From Mycetocola manganoxydans (GTDB taxonomy: Bacteria; Actinomycetota; Actinomycetes; Actinomycetales; Microbacteriaceae): a stretch of DNA of 64,000 nt. Where the stretch lies: contig NZ_RCUV01000017.1 of the NCBI RefSeq assembly GCF_003667545.1, positions 1 through 64,000 on the forward strand, read 5' to 3'. Shown here piece by piece: positions 1-7,900 of this stretch (the stretch's first letter is position 1; each line of letters opens with the position of its first letter). The notes below the pieces were generated by a model. The model had not been told where the DNA came from. It made no database searches and saw only the letters and a list, made by a program, of their open reading frames with translations. The translations under genes were made by a program, and so were the position numbers.

Positions 1-1
1 G

Positions 2-202
2 CTAGCCAAACTCGCGACAGCGACCGTTGTCGTCCCTGCGGCCGGCAAGCTCGATCGCTCCGCCACCGTCTCGGCCCAGTACGCAGGAAGCCTGTTCGAG
101 CAGACGGTCATGCTGCTCGGAGATGCGCTCTTCCACAGCCTGTGGCTCCGTTCCGGGCAGACCGCAGACGAGCTCTGGCCTCGTCACTCCAATCTCGAAT
201 AA
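2..202 (+). CDS. hxlB: 6-phospho-3-hexuloisomerase, 3' end only
   Basis: The last 66 codons of a gene whose start lies outside the window, read in the frame beginning at base 2 and ending with TAA at 200-202. The piece contains a KLD segment, a QYAGSLFEQ stretch and a C-terminal LW tail. These match the conserved end of the SIS-domain isomerase that converts hexulose-6-phosphate to fructose-6-phosphate in the ribulose monophosphate pathway. The next gene, 65 bases downstream on the same strand, is the partner synthase, which strongly supports the call. The enzyme is cytosolic. The N-terminal SIS fold and catalytic residues are not visible here. Confidence 0.85.
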   Translation, partial: LAKLATATVVVPAAGKLDRSATVSAQYAGSLFEQTVMLLGDALFHSLWLRSGQTADELWPRHSNLE

Positions 203-267
203 CACTCGTTCGACATTCTCGGCCTGATCGCATCCGCGCGGGCCATCCCACAACCGAAGGAAACACT

Positions 268-891
268 ATGAAGTTGCAGTTCGCCATGGACACCCTGACC
301 ACCGAGGCCGCTCTCGAGCTCGCTGCCGCCGCCGCGCCGCACGTCGACATCCTCGAGCTCGGCACACCGCTCATCAAGAGCGCCGGTCTCTCCGCGATCA
401 CCGCGATCAAGGAGGCCCACCCGGACAAGATCGTCTTCGCCGACCTCAAGACGATGGACGCCGGCGAGCTCGAAGCAGACATCGCGTTCGCCGCCGGTGC
501 TGACCTCGTGACCGTGCTCGGTGTCGCTGGAGACAGCACCATCGCCGGAGCCGTCACCGCGGCGAAGAAGCACGGCAAGGGCGTCGTCGTCGACCTCATC
601 GGTGTCGCAGACAAGCCGGGCCGCGCACGCGAGGTCATCGCCCTGGGCGCTGAGTTCGTCGAGATGCACGCAGGACTCGACGAGCAGGCCGAAGAGGGAT
701 TCACGTTCGCGACGCTGCTGCGTGACGGCGAAGCATCCGGTTCACCGTTCTCGGTCGCCGGCGGCATCAACGCTTCAACGATCGCATCGGTGCAGAAGTC
801 AGGTGCACAGGTCGCCGTCGCCGGCGGAGCTATCTACGGCGCGTCCGATGTCGGCGCCGCTGCAGCTGAGCTGCGCGCCGCCATCGTCTAA
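268..891 (+). CDS. hxlA: 3-hexulose-6-phosphate synthase
   Basis: A 207-aa cytosolic enzyme of the ribulose monophosphate pathway. It condenses formaldehyde with ribulose-5-phosphate to give hexulose-6-phosphate, which HxlB then isomerises. It is a TIM-barrel member of the orotidine-phosphate decarboxylase superfamily. The metal and substrate motif D59-x-K61-x-x-D64 (in FADLKTMD) is present, as are the EMHAGLDEQ segment and the C-terminal phosphate-binding VAGGI and VAGGAIYG loops. Length is normal for the family. The ATG at 268 has an AAGGAAA purine run just upstream. It lies close behind hxlB, so both are probably one formaldehyde-detoxification or one-carbon operon. A strong palindrome follows the stop. 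Confidence 0.95.
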   Translation: MKLQFAMDTLTTEAALELAAAAAPHVDILELGTPLIKSAGLSAITAIKEAHPDKIVFADLKTMDAGELEADIAFAAGADLVTVLGVAGDSTIAGAVTAAKKHGKGVVVDLIGVADKPGRAREVIALGAEFVEMHAGLDEQAEEGFTFATLLRDGEASGSPFSVAGGINASTIASVQKSGAQVAVAGGAIYGASDVGAAAAELRAAIV

Positions 892-907
892 CAGCGACGC
901 ACAAACA

Positions 908-939
908 AGAGGGCCACGGGGAATTCCCCGTGGCCCTCT
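908..939. terminator. bidirectional terminator between hxlA and the reductase gene
   Basis: A 32-bp perfect palindrome centred on GAATTC (arms AGAGGGCCACGGGGAA and its complement). It lies between two convergent genes, hxlA ending at 891 and the minus-strand reductase ending at 954. T-rich tails are weak on both sides, so the role as a shared transcription terminator is inferred from symmetry and position. Confidence 0.75.
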
Positions 940-953
940 GTTCGTCGGGAGAG

Positions 954-1721
954 CTAGCGTCCCGTCCCGCGGTGCTCCTGCTCGACTCCTGCCACCCAGT
1001 CCGCGAAGGTCTGGCTGCCGAGCTCGGCCGAGGGGCCGGGCAGGAGGGTGCCGTCCCGCATGGCGGTGCCGAAGCCACCAGGCAGAGGAGCCTCGAGCAC
1101 CGGGCCGGGGGCACCGATCGCTTTTTTGTATCTCGTCACCATGTCTGCCATCCGGAGCACCTCCGGGCCGGCAATGTCGGTCGCCCGGCCGGACGGAGTC
1201 GCTTCGGCGAGTTCGACGAGGCGCTCGGCGACTTCACGTGCCGCCACCGGCTGCGACGTCATCGTGGGCACGATGTTGACCGGTCCGAGCTTGATCCGCA
1301 AGTACAGTTGCCCGGCGAACTCGTGGAACTGTGTGGCCCGAAGGATCGTCCACGGGACCTCGCCCCCGGTCACGAGTTGTTCCTGCGCGGCCTTCCCGGC
1401 GTAGTAACCGAACGGTGCCCGATCGCTGCCGACGATCGAGAGAACGATATGGTGGCCGACTCCCGCCGCCTTTTCCGCCTCGAGAAGGTTCGCCGTGACG
1501 ATGGAAAAGAATGCGCGGGATTTCGGGCCCGATTGCGTGAGGATCGAGGTGACGTCGATGACGGCATCCGTTCCTTCGAGTCTTTGATCGAGGCCGGTCC
1601 TCGTCAGCAGGTCGACTCCCGTGAACCGGGAGAGGATGACGACCTCGTTCCCGCGCTCGCGCGCGATGTCGACGACGTGGCGCCCGACGACCCCGGTCCC
1701 TCCAGCAACAGCGATTCTCAT
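954..1721 (-). CDS. NmrA-like NAD(P)-binding reductase (atypical SDR)
   Basis: A 255-aa protein with an N-terminal Rossmann fold. The dinucleotide-binding GGTGVVG is at residues 7-13. Later segments typical of NmrA/HSCARG-type atypical short-chain dehydrogenases follow: a YYAGKAAQE segment with the conserved Tyr-x3-Lys spacing, then WTILRATQFHEF. Substrate is unknown; many relatives are annotated as SDR-family oxidoreductases or NAD(P)H sensors. The open frame extends 21 codons further upstream, but ATG at 1721 is chosen because the Rossmann strand MRIAVAGG begins there. It is divergent from the metal ATPase, with about 114 bases between them that must hold both promoters. Confidence 0.85.
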   Translation of the reverse strand: MRIAVAGGTGVVGRHVVDIARERGNEVVILSRFTGVDLLTRTGLDQRLEGTDAVIDVTSILTQSGPKSRAFFSIVTANLLEAEKAAGVGHHIVLSIVGSDRAPFGYYAGKAAQEQLVTGGEVPWTILRATQFHEFAGQLYLRIKLGPVNIVPTMTSQPVAAREVAERLVELAEATPSGRATDIAGPEVLRMADMVTRYKKAIGAPGPVLEAPLPGGFGTAMRDGTLLPGPSAELGSQTFADWVAGVEQEHRGTGR

Positions 1722-1835
1722 GACCCCATCCTTGCCCAACCCGGACGGTGTTATCGAGAGAGCTCGCAAAGATGCTGCGCCCAATCAGAGCCGACAGCGG
1801 CTCTGAATCGGGTCGCCATCCGACAGACTGGTCTC

Positions 1836-3734
1836 ATGCTCCGCGTTGCTGGTTTGGCCCGGCGGTTCTGGCCGGTCACTCTCACGATCGCTGTGGGCAT
1901 TTCCGGGATCCTGCTGGCCGTTGCCGGTGCCGGCGATGTGGTCAAGTGGCTGTTCAGCGCATACTCCCTCGCCGTCGCGGCCTGGCAGGGCATCGGGATG
2001 GTGCGCGCCCTGCTGCGCAGGGAGTTCGGACTCGACATCCTCGCCGTCACGGCCATTGTCTCCACCGTTGTCGTCGGTGAGTACATCGCCGCCCTGCTCG
2101 TCGTGCTCATGCTGACCGGCGGTGAAGCGCTGGAGGCGTACGCGAACCAGCGCGCGAAACGCGAACTGGATGCCCTGCTCAGCCGGGCGCCGCAATTGGC
2201 GCACCTCGCTGTCGACGGCGGCTACCGCGACCTGCCGGTTTCGGAGGTGAGAGTCGGTGACGTCCTGCTCGTTCGGCCGTCGGAGATCCTGCCGGTGGAC
2301 GGGATACTGCTCTCCGCAGAGACGAGCCTCGACGAGTCCTCCATCACCGGTGAGAGCATCCCGGTGGAGAAACGCGCCGGCGACGCCGTGCTCAGCGGAG
2401 TGGTCAATGGGCAGGCCGCCGTCGAGATCCGCGCGACGGAAACAGCGGCGGCGAGTCAGTACCAGCAGATCGTCGCGCTGGTCGCGCATGCTGCCGAGAG
2501 CAAAGCACCCGTTGTTCGCCTCGCCGACCGGTACGCCGTGCCGTTCACGATCTTCTCCCTCATCCTCGGTGCGGTGGCGTGGTGGGTGAGCGGTGACCCG
2601 GTCCGGTTCGCCGAAGTGCTGGTGCTCGCCACCCCGTGCCCGCTGCTGATCGCCGCCCCTGTCGCGTTCATCGGCGGGATGAGCCGTGCCGCCCGCAACG
2701 GAGTCATCGTGAAGAGCGGTGGCGTGCTCGAGCAGTTGTCCGCGGCGAAGACGGTCGTTTTCGACAAGACCGGGACACTCACCCACGGAACCCCGGCCTT
2801 CTCCGGCGTACGCGCGGAGGCTCCGTTCACCGCCGACGAGGTCCTGAGCCTCGTCGCGAGCGTCGAACAATATTCCTCGCACGTGCTCGCCGCGTCGATG
2901 ATCGCCGCCGCCCGGGACCGCGGGCTGCCTCTGTACGAAGCAGAAGATGCGCGCGAAGCCGCCACCAATGGCGTCATCGCCCGGGTGCACGGCCGCGAGG
3001 TCGTCGTCGGCAAGTTCGCGTTCGTCGCTGAGCATGCTCCCGATGCCAGGCGCACCGAGATCGACGCGGGCGAACTTGCCGTCTATGTGGCGATCGGTGG
3101 ACAGTACGCGGGCGCACTCCTGGCCAGCGATCGCGTGCGCGCCAACGCGAAGTCCACGCTCCAGCGACTGGAGACGCTCGGGGTGCGGAACTCGATGATG
3201 CTGACCGGCGACGCCTCCGAAACCGCGCACCACGTGGCATCCGAACTGGGTATCACCCGAGTGCGCGCGGAGTGCCTGCCCGCAGACAAAGTGACCGAGG
3301 TCGCGGGTATCACCGAGCGGCCAGTGATCATGGTCGGAGACGGAGTGAACGACGCGCCGGTCCTCGCGGCGGCCGACGTCGGCATCGCCATGGGTGCCAA
3401 AGGCGCGACTGCTGCGAGCGAATCAGCGGATGCCGTGATCCTCGTCGACGACATCTCTCGCGTCGCGCGCGCCGTCCGGATCGGCCGCGACACGGTGCGG
3501 ATCGCGCTGCAGAGCATCTGGCTGGGGATCGCGATCTCGGTCGTACTCATGGTCATCGCTGCCTTCGGGATGATCCCGGCGACGGCCGGGGCGCTGCTCC
3601 AGGAACTGGTCGATCTTGCGACGATCCTCGCCGCGCTGCGAGCCGTCGGTGGCCGACTGGATCGGCGCCAATCGGCCGCCGATGCGGAGCAATTCGATGA
3701 CAGTACGCGGGTGATCGCCGGCTCTCGAACCTGA
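1836..3734 (+). CDS. heavy-metal-translocating P1B-type ATPase with TPC motif
   Basis: A 632-aa membrane pump that couples ATP hydrolysis to metal ion transport, probably efflux. In order: N-terminal transmembrane helices, the actuator TGES at 171-174, the transmembrane metal-site motif T266-P-C-P, the phosphorylated D310 in DKTGT, the ATP-hinge GDGVNDAP from 501, and two C-terminal helices. It has no N-terminal heavy-metal-associated domain. The TPC motif differs from the common CPC (Cu, Zn) and SPC (Co) motifs, so the metal cannot be assigned safely; TPC types have been linked to Ni and Fe. The frame is open for about 300 codons upstream on the strand opposite the reductase gene. The ATG at 1836 is chosen because protein-like sequence starts there. 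Confidence 0.9.
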   Translation: MLRVAGLARRFWPVTLTIAVGISGILLAVAGAGDVVKWLFSAYSLAVAAWQGIGMVRALLRREFGLDILAVTAIVSTVVVGEYIAALLVVLMLTGGEALEAYANQRAKRELDALLSRAPQLAHLAVDGGYRDLPVSEVRVGDVLLVRPSEILPVDGILLSAETSLDESSITGESIPVEKRAGDAVLSGVVNGQAAVEIRATETAAASQYQQIVALVAHAAESKAPVVRLADRYAVPFTIFSLILGAVAWWVSGDPVRFAEVLVLATPCPLLIAAPVAFIGGMSRAARNGVIVKSGGVLEQLSAAKTVVFDKTGTLTHGTPAFSGVRAEAPFTADEVLSLVASVEQYSSHVLAASMIAAARDRGLPLYEAEDAREAATNGVIARVHGREVVVGKFAFVAEHAPDARRTEIDAGELAVYVAIGGQYAGALLASDRVRANAKSTLQRLETLGVRNSMMLTGDASETAHHVASELGITRVRAECLPADKVTEVAGITERPVIMVGDGVNDAPVLAAADVGIAMGAKGATAASESADAVILVDDISRVARAVRIGRDTVRIALQSIWLGIAISVVLMVIAAFGMIPATAGALLQELVDLATILAALRAVGGRLDRRQSAADAEQFDDSTRVIAGSRT

Positions 3735-3859
3735 GTGCATTCGGCGAGAGCTGCCTGGGCACGCTCACTGTGACTGCCGGAGACGGACTACGGTCGAAGA
3801 ACGACAGGATCGCGAGTGAGCTCCGCGACGAAACGAGCATCAGCGAAGGGACGGCTTTC

Positions 3860-5053
3860 ATGAGAATTCTCCTCCTGACCGGCGGTTCCCGCGGCGACGT
3901 CGAACCCTTCGCCGCGCTCGCCAGAGCGGCGGCGGCACACGGTCACTCGGTGCGTCTGGGCGTGCCGGACAACTCAGGCGCTGACCTCAGCGGGATCGAC
4001 GCGGTGAGCCTCCGGATCGACTTCGCGACGCTCGCGCCGCAGGGTCTCTCAGCTCTGAGTGCAGCGAGAGCATTCACTGAGAGCATCCGGCCGGCGATGA
4101 AGCGGTTCCTCGCCACGGCGGTTCGGGAGGCACTCACCTTCGCACCCGACCTCATCGTCTACCACCCGAAGGTGCTCAGCGCGCCGCTCGTCGCCGACGC
4201 GCTGGGAGTCCCGCATGTCCTGGTCGAGATGGTGCCCTCCGTCACCTCCACGCGCGCCTTCCCTGCCCCGGCAATTTCGCGGGCAAACCTCGGGCCGCTC
4301 AACCGGGCGACGTACACGGCGGTGAACAGCGCCGGCGCACTCTTCCGCAGGGAGCTCGCTGCCGCGCGTACGCTGCTCCCCCGGCCGTCCACTCCGACAC
4401 CGACGCCGCCATCCGCGACGCTCTTGCCGATCAGCCCCCAACTGCTGCGCCGGCCCAAGGACTGGCCCGCGACCGTCCACCTGACCGGCGCCTGGCGTGA
4501 CGAGGACTCTCACGGCCATGACGATCCAGCGCTTGAAAGTTTCATCGCCGGTGGCCCGTTCCTCTATGCCGGATTCGGGTCGATGGTCGGCGGTGATCCC
4601 GTCGGCCGTGCGGTCGCCATCATCGAATCAGCCAGGACGATCGGATGCCGCGTGGTCGCCGCTGAAGGATGGGGTGGGCTCCGCGTTCCCGGATCGCACC
4701 GCACCGACGACGTGTTCGTCGCGCAAACCGTGCCGCACGGAAGCGTCCTGCCCCGGGCGACGGCGGCGATCCATCACGGTGGCGCCGGTACCGTTCATGC
4801 CGTCGCGCGCGCCGGCATCCCGTCGATCGTCGTACCGTTTCTCGCCGACCAGCCGTTCTGGGGTCAGCGCGTGCACACCCTGGGCCTCGGTCCGGCGCCG
4901 ATCCCGCGGAAGAAGCTCACAAAAACCCGGCTGGACGCAGCGCTGGCCCGGATGGACTCGTTCCGGGAACGCGCGGAACGCACCGGCGCACTGGTTCGGT
5001 CCGAGCGCGGGCTGGAATACAGCATCCGGGTACTCGAGTCTCTGGTGCGCTAA
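3860..5053 (+). CDS. UGT-like glycosyltransferase (GT1 family)
   Basis: A 397-aa GT-B fold glycosyltransferase. The N-terminal acceptor domain opens with RILLLTGGSRGDVEP, the glycine-rich loop typical of sterol and rifamycin glucosyltransferase relatives. The C-terminal donor domain has the signature HHGGAGT followed by DQPFWGQRV, which binds the nucleotide sugar. It most likely transfers a hexose to a small hydrophobic molecule such as a macrolide, rifamycin or sterol. ATG at 3860 is the first start in line with the conserved N-terminus, with an AGGGAC-type site ahead. Its stop overlaps the stop of the convergent downstream gene by three bases. Acceptor unknown. Confidence 0.88.
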   Translation: MRILLLTGGSRGDVEPFAALARAAAAHGHSVRLGVPDNSGADLSGIDAVSLRIDFATLAPQGLSALSAARAFTESIRPAMKRFLATAVREALTFAPDLIVYHPKVLSAPLVADALGVPHVLVEMVPSVTSTRAFPAPAISRANLGPLNRATYTAVNSAGALFRRELAAARTLLPRPSTPTPTPPSATLLPISPQLLRRPKDWPATVHLTGAWRDEDSHGHDDPALESFIAGGPFLYAGFGSMVGGDPVGRAVAIIESARTIGCRVVAAEGWGGLRVPGSHRTDDVFVAQTVPHGSVLPRATAAIHHGGAGTVHAVARAGIPSIVVPFLADQPFWGQRVHTLGLGPAPIPRKKLTKTRLDAALARMDSFRERAERTGALVRSERGLEYSIRVLESLVR

Positions 5054-5871
5054 CCCACCCGATGCGGTGAGACCACCGGTGCGGTGAACCCGCCGAGCAT
5101 CTTGAGCACCTCTTCGGTGATGGCATCGTGAATGGCTGACGCCCAGACACAGTTCCGGTGTTCCCGGAGCAACCAGTCCATGGCGTCGTCTTCTGCCATC
5201 CCGACCTCGTCCCAGTCGATCGCGGGGTTCGCGAACGTCGCGGGCAGCCCGGTCTCCGGCGACATGATGACGGCGCCGAGGTGGATGTGGTTTTCGGCGC
5301 CGGGCGGTGTCCACAGCAGCTCAGCGTCACCGTCGCGTTCCTCGTCGTGCAGGTGCCACGCGTCGCCGGTGCCGGTCCAGATCTGCGGTTCTGCCTGACC
5401 GGGAGCGGCAACACGGAACACCAGGAAGTCTTCCTTCTTGTACGACGCCCAGTCTTCGGGCTCGAGACCCGCGGCCGAGAACGGTGCGGACGTCGCTCCT
5501 GCCTCAAACAGGTCGATGGCGTCGAAGATGTCCTCGTCGATCGTCTCCATGCAGACGTGGACTTTGCTCGCGAACTCTTCCATCCACAGGAGCAGCGCCT
5601 CGGTGGTCTGCTCATCCCAGGGCGTGCCGTCCAGCGGCGGTCCGTCATAACCACCGACGTGCAGGTGCCACGACAGGTCCTCATCCGTGGTCTCGACGTG
5701 CATGGCGATGTCACCGATCTCGATGAAGGTGAGCGAGACGCCCTCATCCTCGATCCAGCGGGCGTGGAGCTTCGGAGTCGGCAGCGACGCCGGATAGACC
5801 TGTTCGACCGCTGGAACGTCCGGAATCAACAGCTCCGCCTCGAGAGTGACTGCGTTCGCTTCGGATGCCAT
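5050..5871 (-). CDS. uncharacterised acidic protein
   Basis: A 273-aa acidic, Trp-rich soluble protein without signal peptide or membrane segments. I do not recognise the family. It has several short beta-like segments containing HLHVGG and HLHDEERDG, and a C-terminal half with an ALLLWMEEF-type helix. ATG at 5871 is preferred over one eight codons upstream because a GGAAAGGG ribosome site lies directly before it. It is convergent with the glycosyltransferase and sits upstream of nothing obviously coupled. Codon use matches the neighbours, so it is a real but unassigned chromosomal gene. Confidence 0.8.
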   Translation of the reverse strand: MASEANAVTLEAELLIPDVPAVEQVYPASLPTPKLHARWIEDEGVSLTFIEIGDIAMHVETTDEDLSWHLHVGGYDGPPLDGTPWDEQTTEALLLWMEEFASKVHVCMETIDEDIFDAIDLFEAGATSAPFSAAGLEPEDWASYKKEDFLVFRVAAPGQAEPQIWTGTGDAWHLHDEERDGDAELLWTPPGAENHIHLGAVIMSPETGLPATFANPAIDWDEVGMAEDDAMDWLLREHRNCVWASAIHDAITEEVLKMLGGFTAPVVSPHRVG

Positions 5872-5926
5872 GTGGTTGCCCTTTCCGGCATTCATCTTCG
5901 CAGCAAAATCACCCGTGCGTAGCCAC

Positions 5927-6214
5927 TCAGCTCAGTCGCTCGCTGAGGTGAACGGTCACGTTGTCACCGATCTCCTTGCCGAGCTTCTTCCGCAGCTTCG
6001 CGCTGATCGAGAGCATGTGCCCGCCGGCGCCTGTGGGCATGAGGCCGGCGGTGAGGGGCTCATCGTCAACGGTCGCCGCCACTCTCACCGACTTGCCGGT
6101 GCCGAAGAAGTCGGTCGAGTCGGGCATCTCGACACACGACCACATCTCCCCCTTCACCTCCACTCCGATCGGCGCGGTGAACGTGTGGTCGAGCGGACCA
6201 GGAGCTTCGGCCAT
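5927..6214 (-). CDS. DUF1905 domain protein
   Basis: A 95-aa protein that is essentially one DUF1905 domain, a small beta-barrel-like fold. Hallmarks are a HTFTAPIGVEVKG opening strand, WSCVEMPD, and a C-terminal GGHMLSISAKLRKKLGK segment followed by GDNVTVHL. In other bacteria this domain often sits beside YdeI-type C-terminal domains; here it is alone. Function is unknown. It lies upstream of the gene for the uncharacterised acidic protein on the same strand (55-base gap), so the two may be co-transcribed. Confidence 0.85.
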   Translation of the reverse strand: MAEAPGPLDHTFTAPIGVEVKGEMWSCVEMPDSTDFFGTGKSVRVAATVDDEPLTAGLMPTGAGGHMLSISAKLRKKLGKEIGDNVTVHLSERLS

Positions 6215-6333
6215 GGGAAGACTCGCCTTCTTTCGATCGTGGCCTTCACCCTACAGAAATGTGAGTCCTGTCTCCCTGCGGCGTGACAGGAGGGATAGCC
6301 CTTACGTCATCGGAGATAGGCCAGACTGAGCGC

Positions 6334-7254
6334 ATGCCGAAACCTTTTGAGTGGGAGCCCGACATCTCGCGCGGTGAGTGGCTGCGCCCGATGGAGGCCG
6401 AGCCGCTGGGCAGCATCCTCTCTGTTGTTCCTCGCGGTTTCGAAGCCTATGCGCGCCTCTTCCACCCGGTTGAGCGTGACCGCCCGCGCGACACCCGCAC
6501 CTGGCACGGTGTCGACCAGATGACCCACTTCGACGACGTCGTTGACATCGGCGCTGCACTCGAGACCGAGCGCGCCACGTGGGCTGAGGTCGCGACCGCG
6601 TTCGGCACGACGATGCACGCCGAAGCGCAGTTCGCCCGACTCGCTCGACGCGACTACGGTGACGTCGGCGGAGTGATCGATGCTGCCGGCTGGCGCTACG
6701 GCGACACCGAAGAAGGTCGCCTCGATCCCACCTCGCTCGCCGTGGCATCCGCGGTTCTCGCTCGCCACACATCGACTCCGGATGCTGGGATCGCCGCGGT
6801 GTGGGAAGGATGGGGCGGACTCATCAGCGCAGCAGGGGTCGCCTACCTTCGCTTCGAGGCGGGCGACGACGCGCCGGCACCGGACATCCGCGACCCGCAG
6901 CCAGGGTCGGGTCTCCTTCGCCGCGAGGTCGCGGCAGGATCGCGCTTCGATCTGCACGGAAACACCGGGCGGCGCTATGTCCTGTTCGAAGCAGGAGCGA
7001 ACGATCTGGCGGATGCCGCGTGGCCCGGTCGAGCGCCCTGGGTCGCAGAGGTCATGTGGGCCCAGTCGCCGAGCATCCTTTGGCCCGACGATCATTCCTG
7101 GGTGCTCGCGACCGAGATCGACTTCGACTCGACCCTCATCGCTGGCTCTACTCAGCTCATTCGTGAGCTGGTGCAGACGCCGGGCCTTGAGGTGCTGCCC
7201 ATCCGCACCGACGCCGATCTCACGTGGGACGGCGATTCGCTGAACCGCCCGTAG
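6334..7254 (+). CDS. uncharacterised protein
   Basis: A 306-aa soluble protein with GC-rich codon use like its neighbours. No catalytic motif is recognised. It has a WEPDISRGEWLRPMEAEPLG-like N-terminus, a WEGWGG segment near the middle and a WPGRAPWVAEVMW region. These suggest one of the uncharacterised protein families common in actinobacteria. The ATG at 6334 is chosen over one 17 codons upstream because the protein-like sequence starts at MPKPFEW. It stands alone between a divergent gene and a lipoprotein gene. Confidence 0.8.
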   Translation: MPKPFEWEPDISRGEWLRPMEAEPLGSILSVVPRGFEAYARLFHPVERDRPRDTRTWHGVDQMTHFDDVVDIGAALETERATWAEVATAFGTTMHAEAQFARLARRDYGDVGGVIDAAGWRYGDTEEGRLDPTSLAVASAVLARHTSTPDAGIAAVWEGWGGLISAAGVAYLRFEAGDDAPAPDIRDPQPGSGLLRREVAAGSRFDLHGNTGRRYVLFEAGANDLADAAWPGRAPWVAEVMWAQSPSILWPDDHSWVLATEIDFDSTLIAGSTQLIRELVQTPGLEVLPIRTDADLTWDGDSLNRP

Positions 7255-7442
7255 CCCTTCCAGACCCGAACGACGACGGTTACGGTGCCGCGACCAGAAT
7301 GAGCAGTCTCCTGGCCGAAGAAACTAGCGATGTCACCGTCTGACCGACAGGAGTTCGCCGCCGACGATGTCATCCGCGAGCTCTACCCGGATACATCCGC
7401 GGACTGACGCCCCGTATCCGGTCGTTCGCGCACGATGGAGGC

Positions 7443-7889
7443 ATGAACAAGACTGCCCACCGTGCCCGCACTTTCGCCCTCCTCTCCACCATTCCGCTCG
7501 CGCTCGCTCTCACCGGATGCTCGGTGGTCGACGGGTTCAACCCCAAGGAGCAGAGCGTCTCTTTCGACACCGCGGCTGAGGTCACGGACCGGTGGAAGGG
7601 GGATGCCGCCTGGTTGCCCGCAGACGCCACTGCGATCGAAATCCGCGAGTCCACGATCGACGACACGGCGGTTCTCCTCGCCGCCAGCGACGCCGAGCTC
7701 GATCCCGAGCTCTGTGCCGTCGTTTCCCGCCAGTCCGCCCCTGCCTACCAGGTAGAGGGTTCTCCCGACCCCTACAAGGCTGGCGAGGTGTTCGCGTGTG
7801 GAACGTGGACGGTGATGGCGGCTGAGGACGGCTGGTTCGGCTGGAACCCGAATCACCCCGACGAAGCACAGCAGTCGCCGACACGGTAG
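7443..7889 (+). CDS. small secreted lipoprotein
   Basis: A 148-aa protein with a clear type II signal peptide: basic MNKTAHRAR, a hydrophobic core, and the lipobox LTGC with Cys26 as the lipid-modified residue. The mature part is about 120 residues with two further cysteines (in ELCAVV and VFACGTW), which could form a disulfide outside the membrane. Function is unknown. The preceding 188 bases (7255-7442) show no gene. Confidence 0.85.
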   Translation: MNKTAHRARTFALLSTIPLALALTGCSVVDGFNPKEQSVSFDTAAEVTDRWKGDAAWLPADATAIEIRESTIDDTAVLLAASDAELDPELCAVVSRQSAPAYQVEGSPDPYKAGEVFACGTWTVMAAEDGWFGWNPNHPDEAQQSPTR

Positions 7890-7900
7890 CCGGGCGGCTC

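Noticed and set aside
930-1835. Long open frame upstream of the metal ATPase
   Set aside because: It is antisense to the NmrA-like reductase gene and reads as low-complexity Arg/Gly/Pro-rich sequence; the ATPase start is placed at 1836.
1785-3233. 482-codon minus-strand open frame
   Set aside because: It is the shadow of the P1B ATPase gene; the product is His/Arg/Gly-rich with no protein-like pattern.
4628-5314. Minus-strand open frame overlapping the glycosyltransferase end
   Set aside because: It overlaps two well-supported genes and its product is Arg-rich without motifs.
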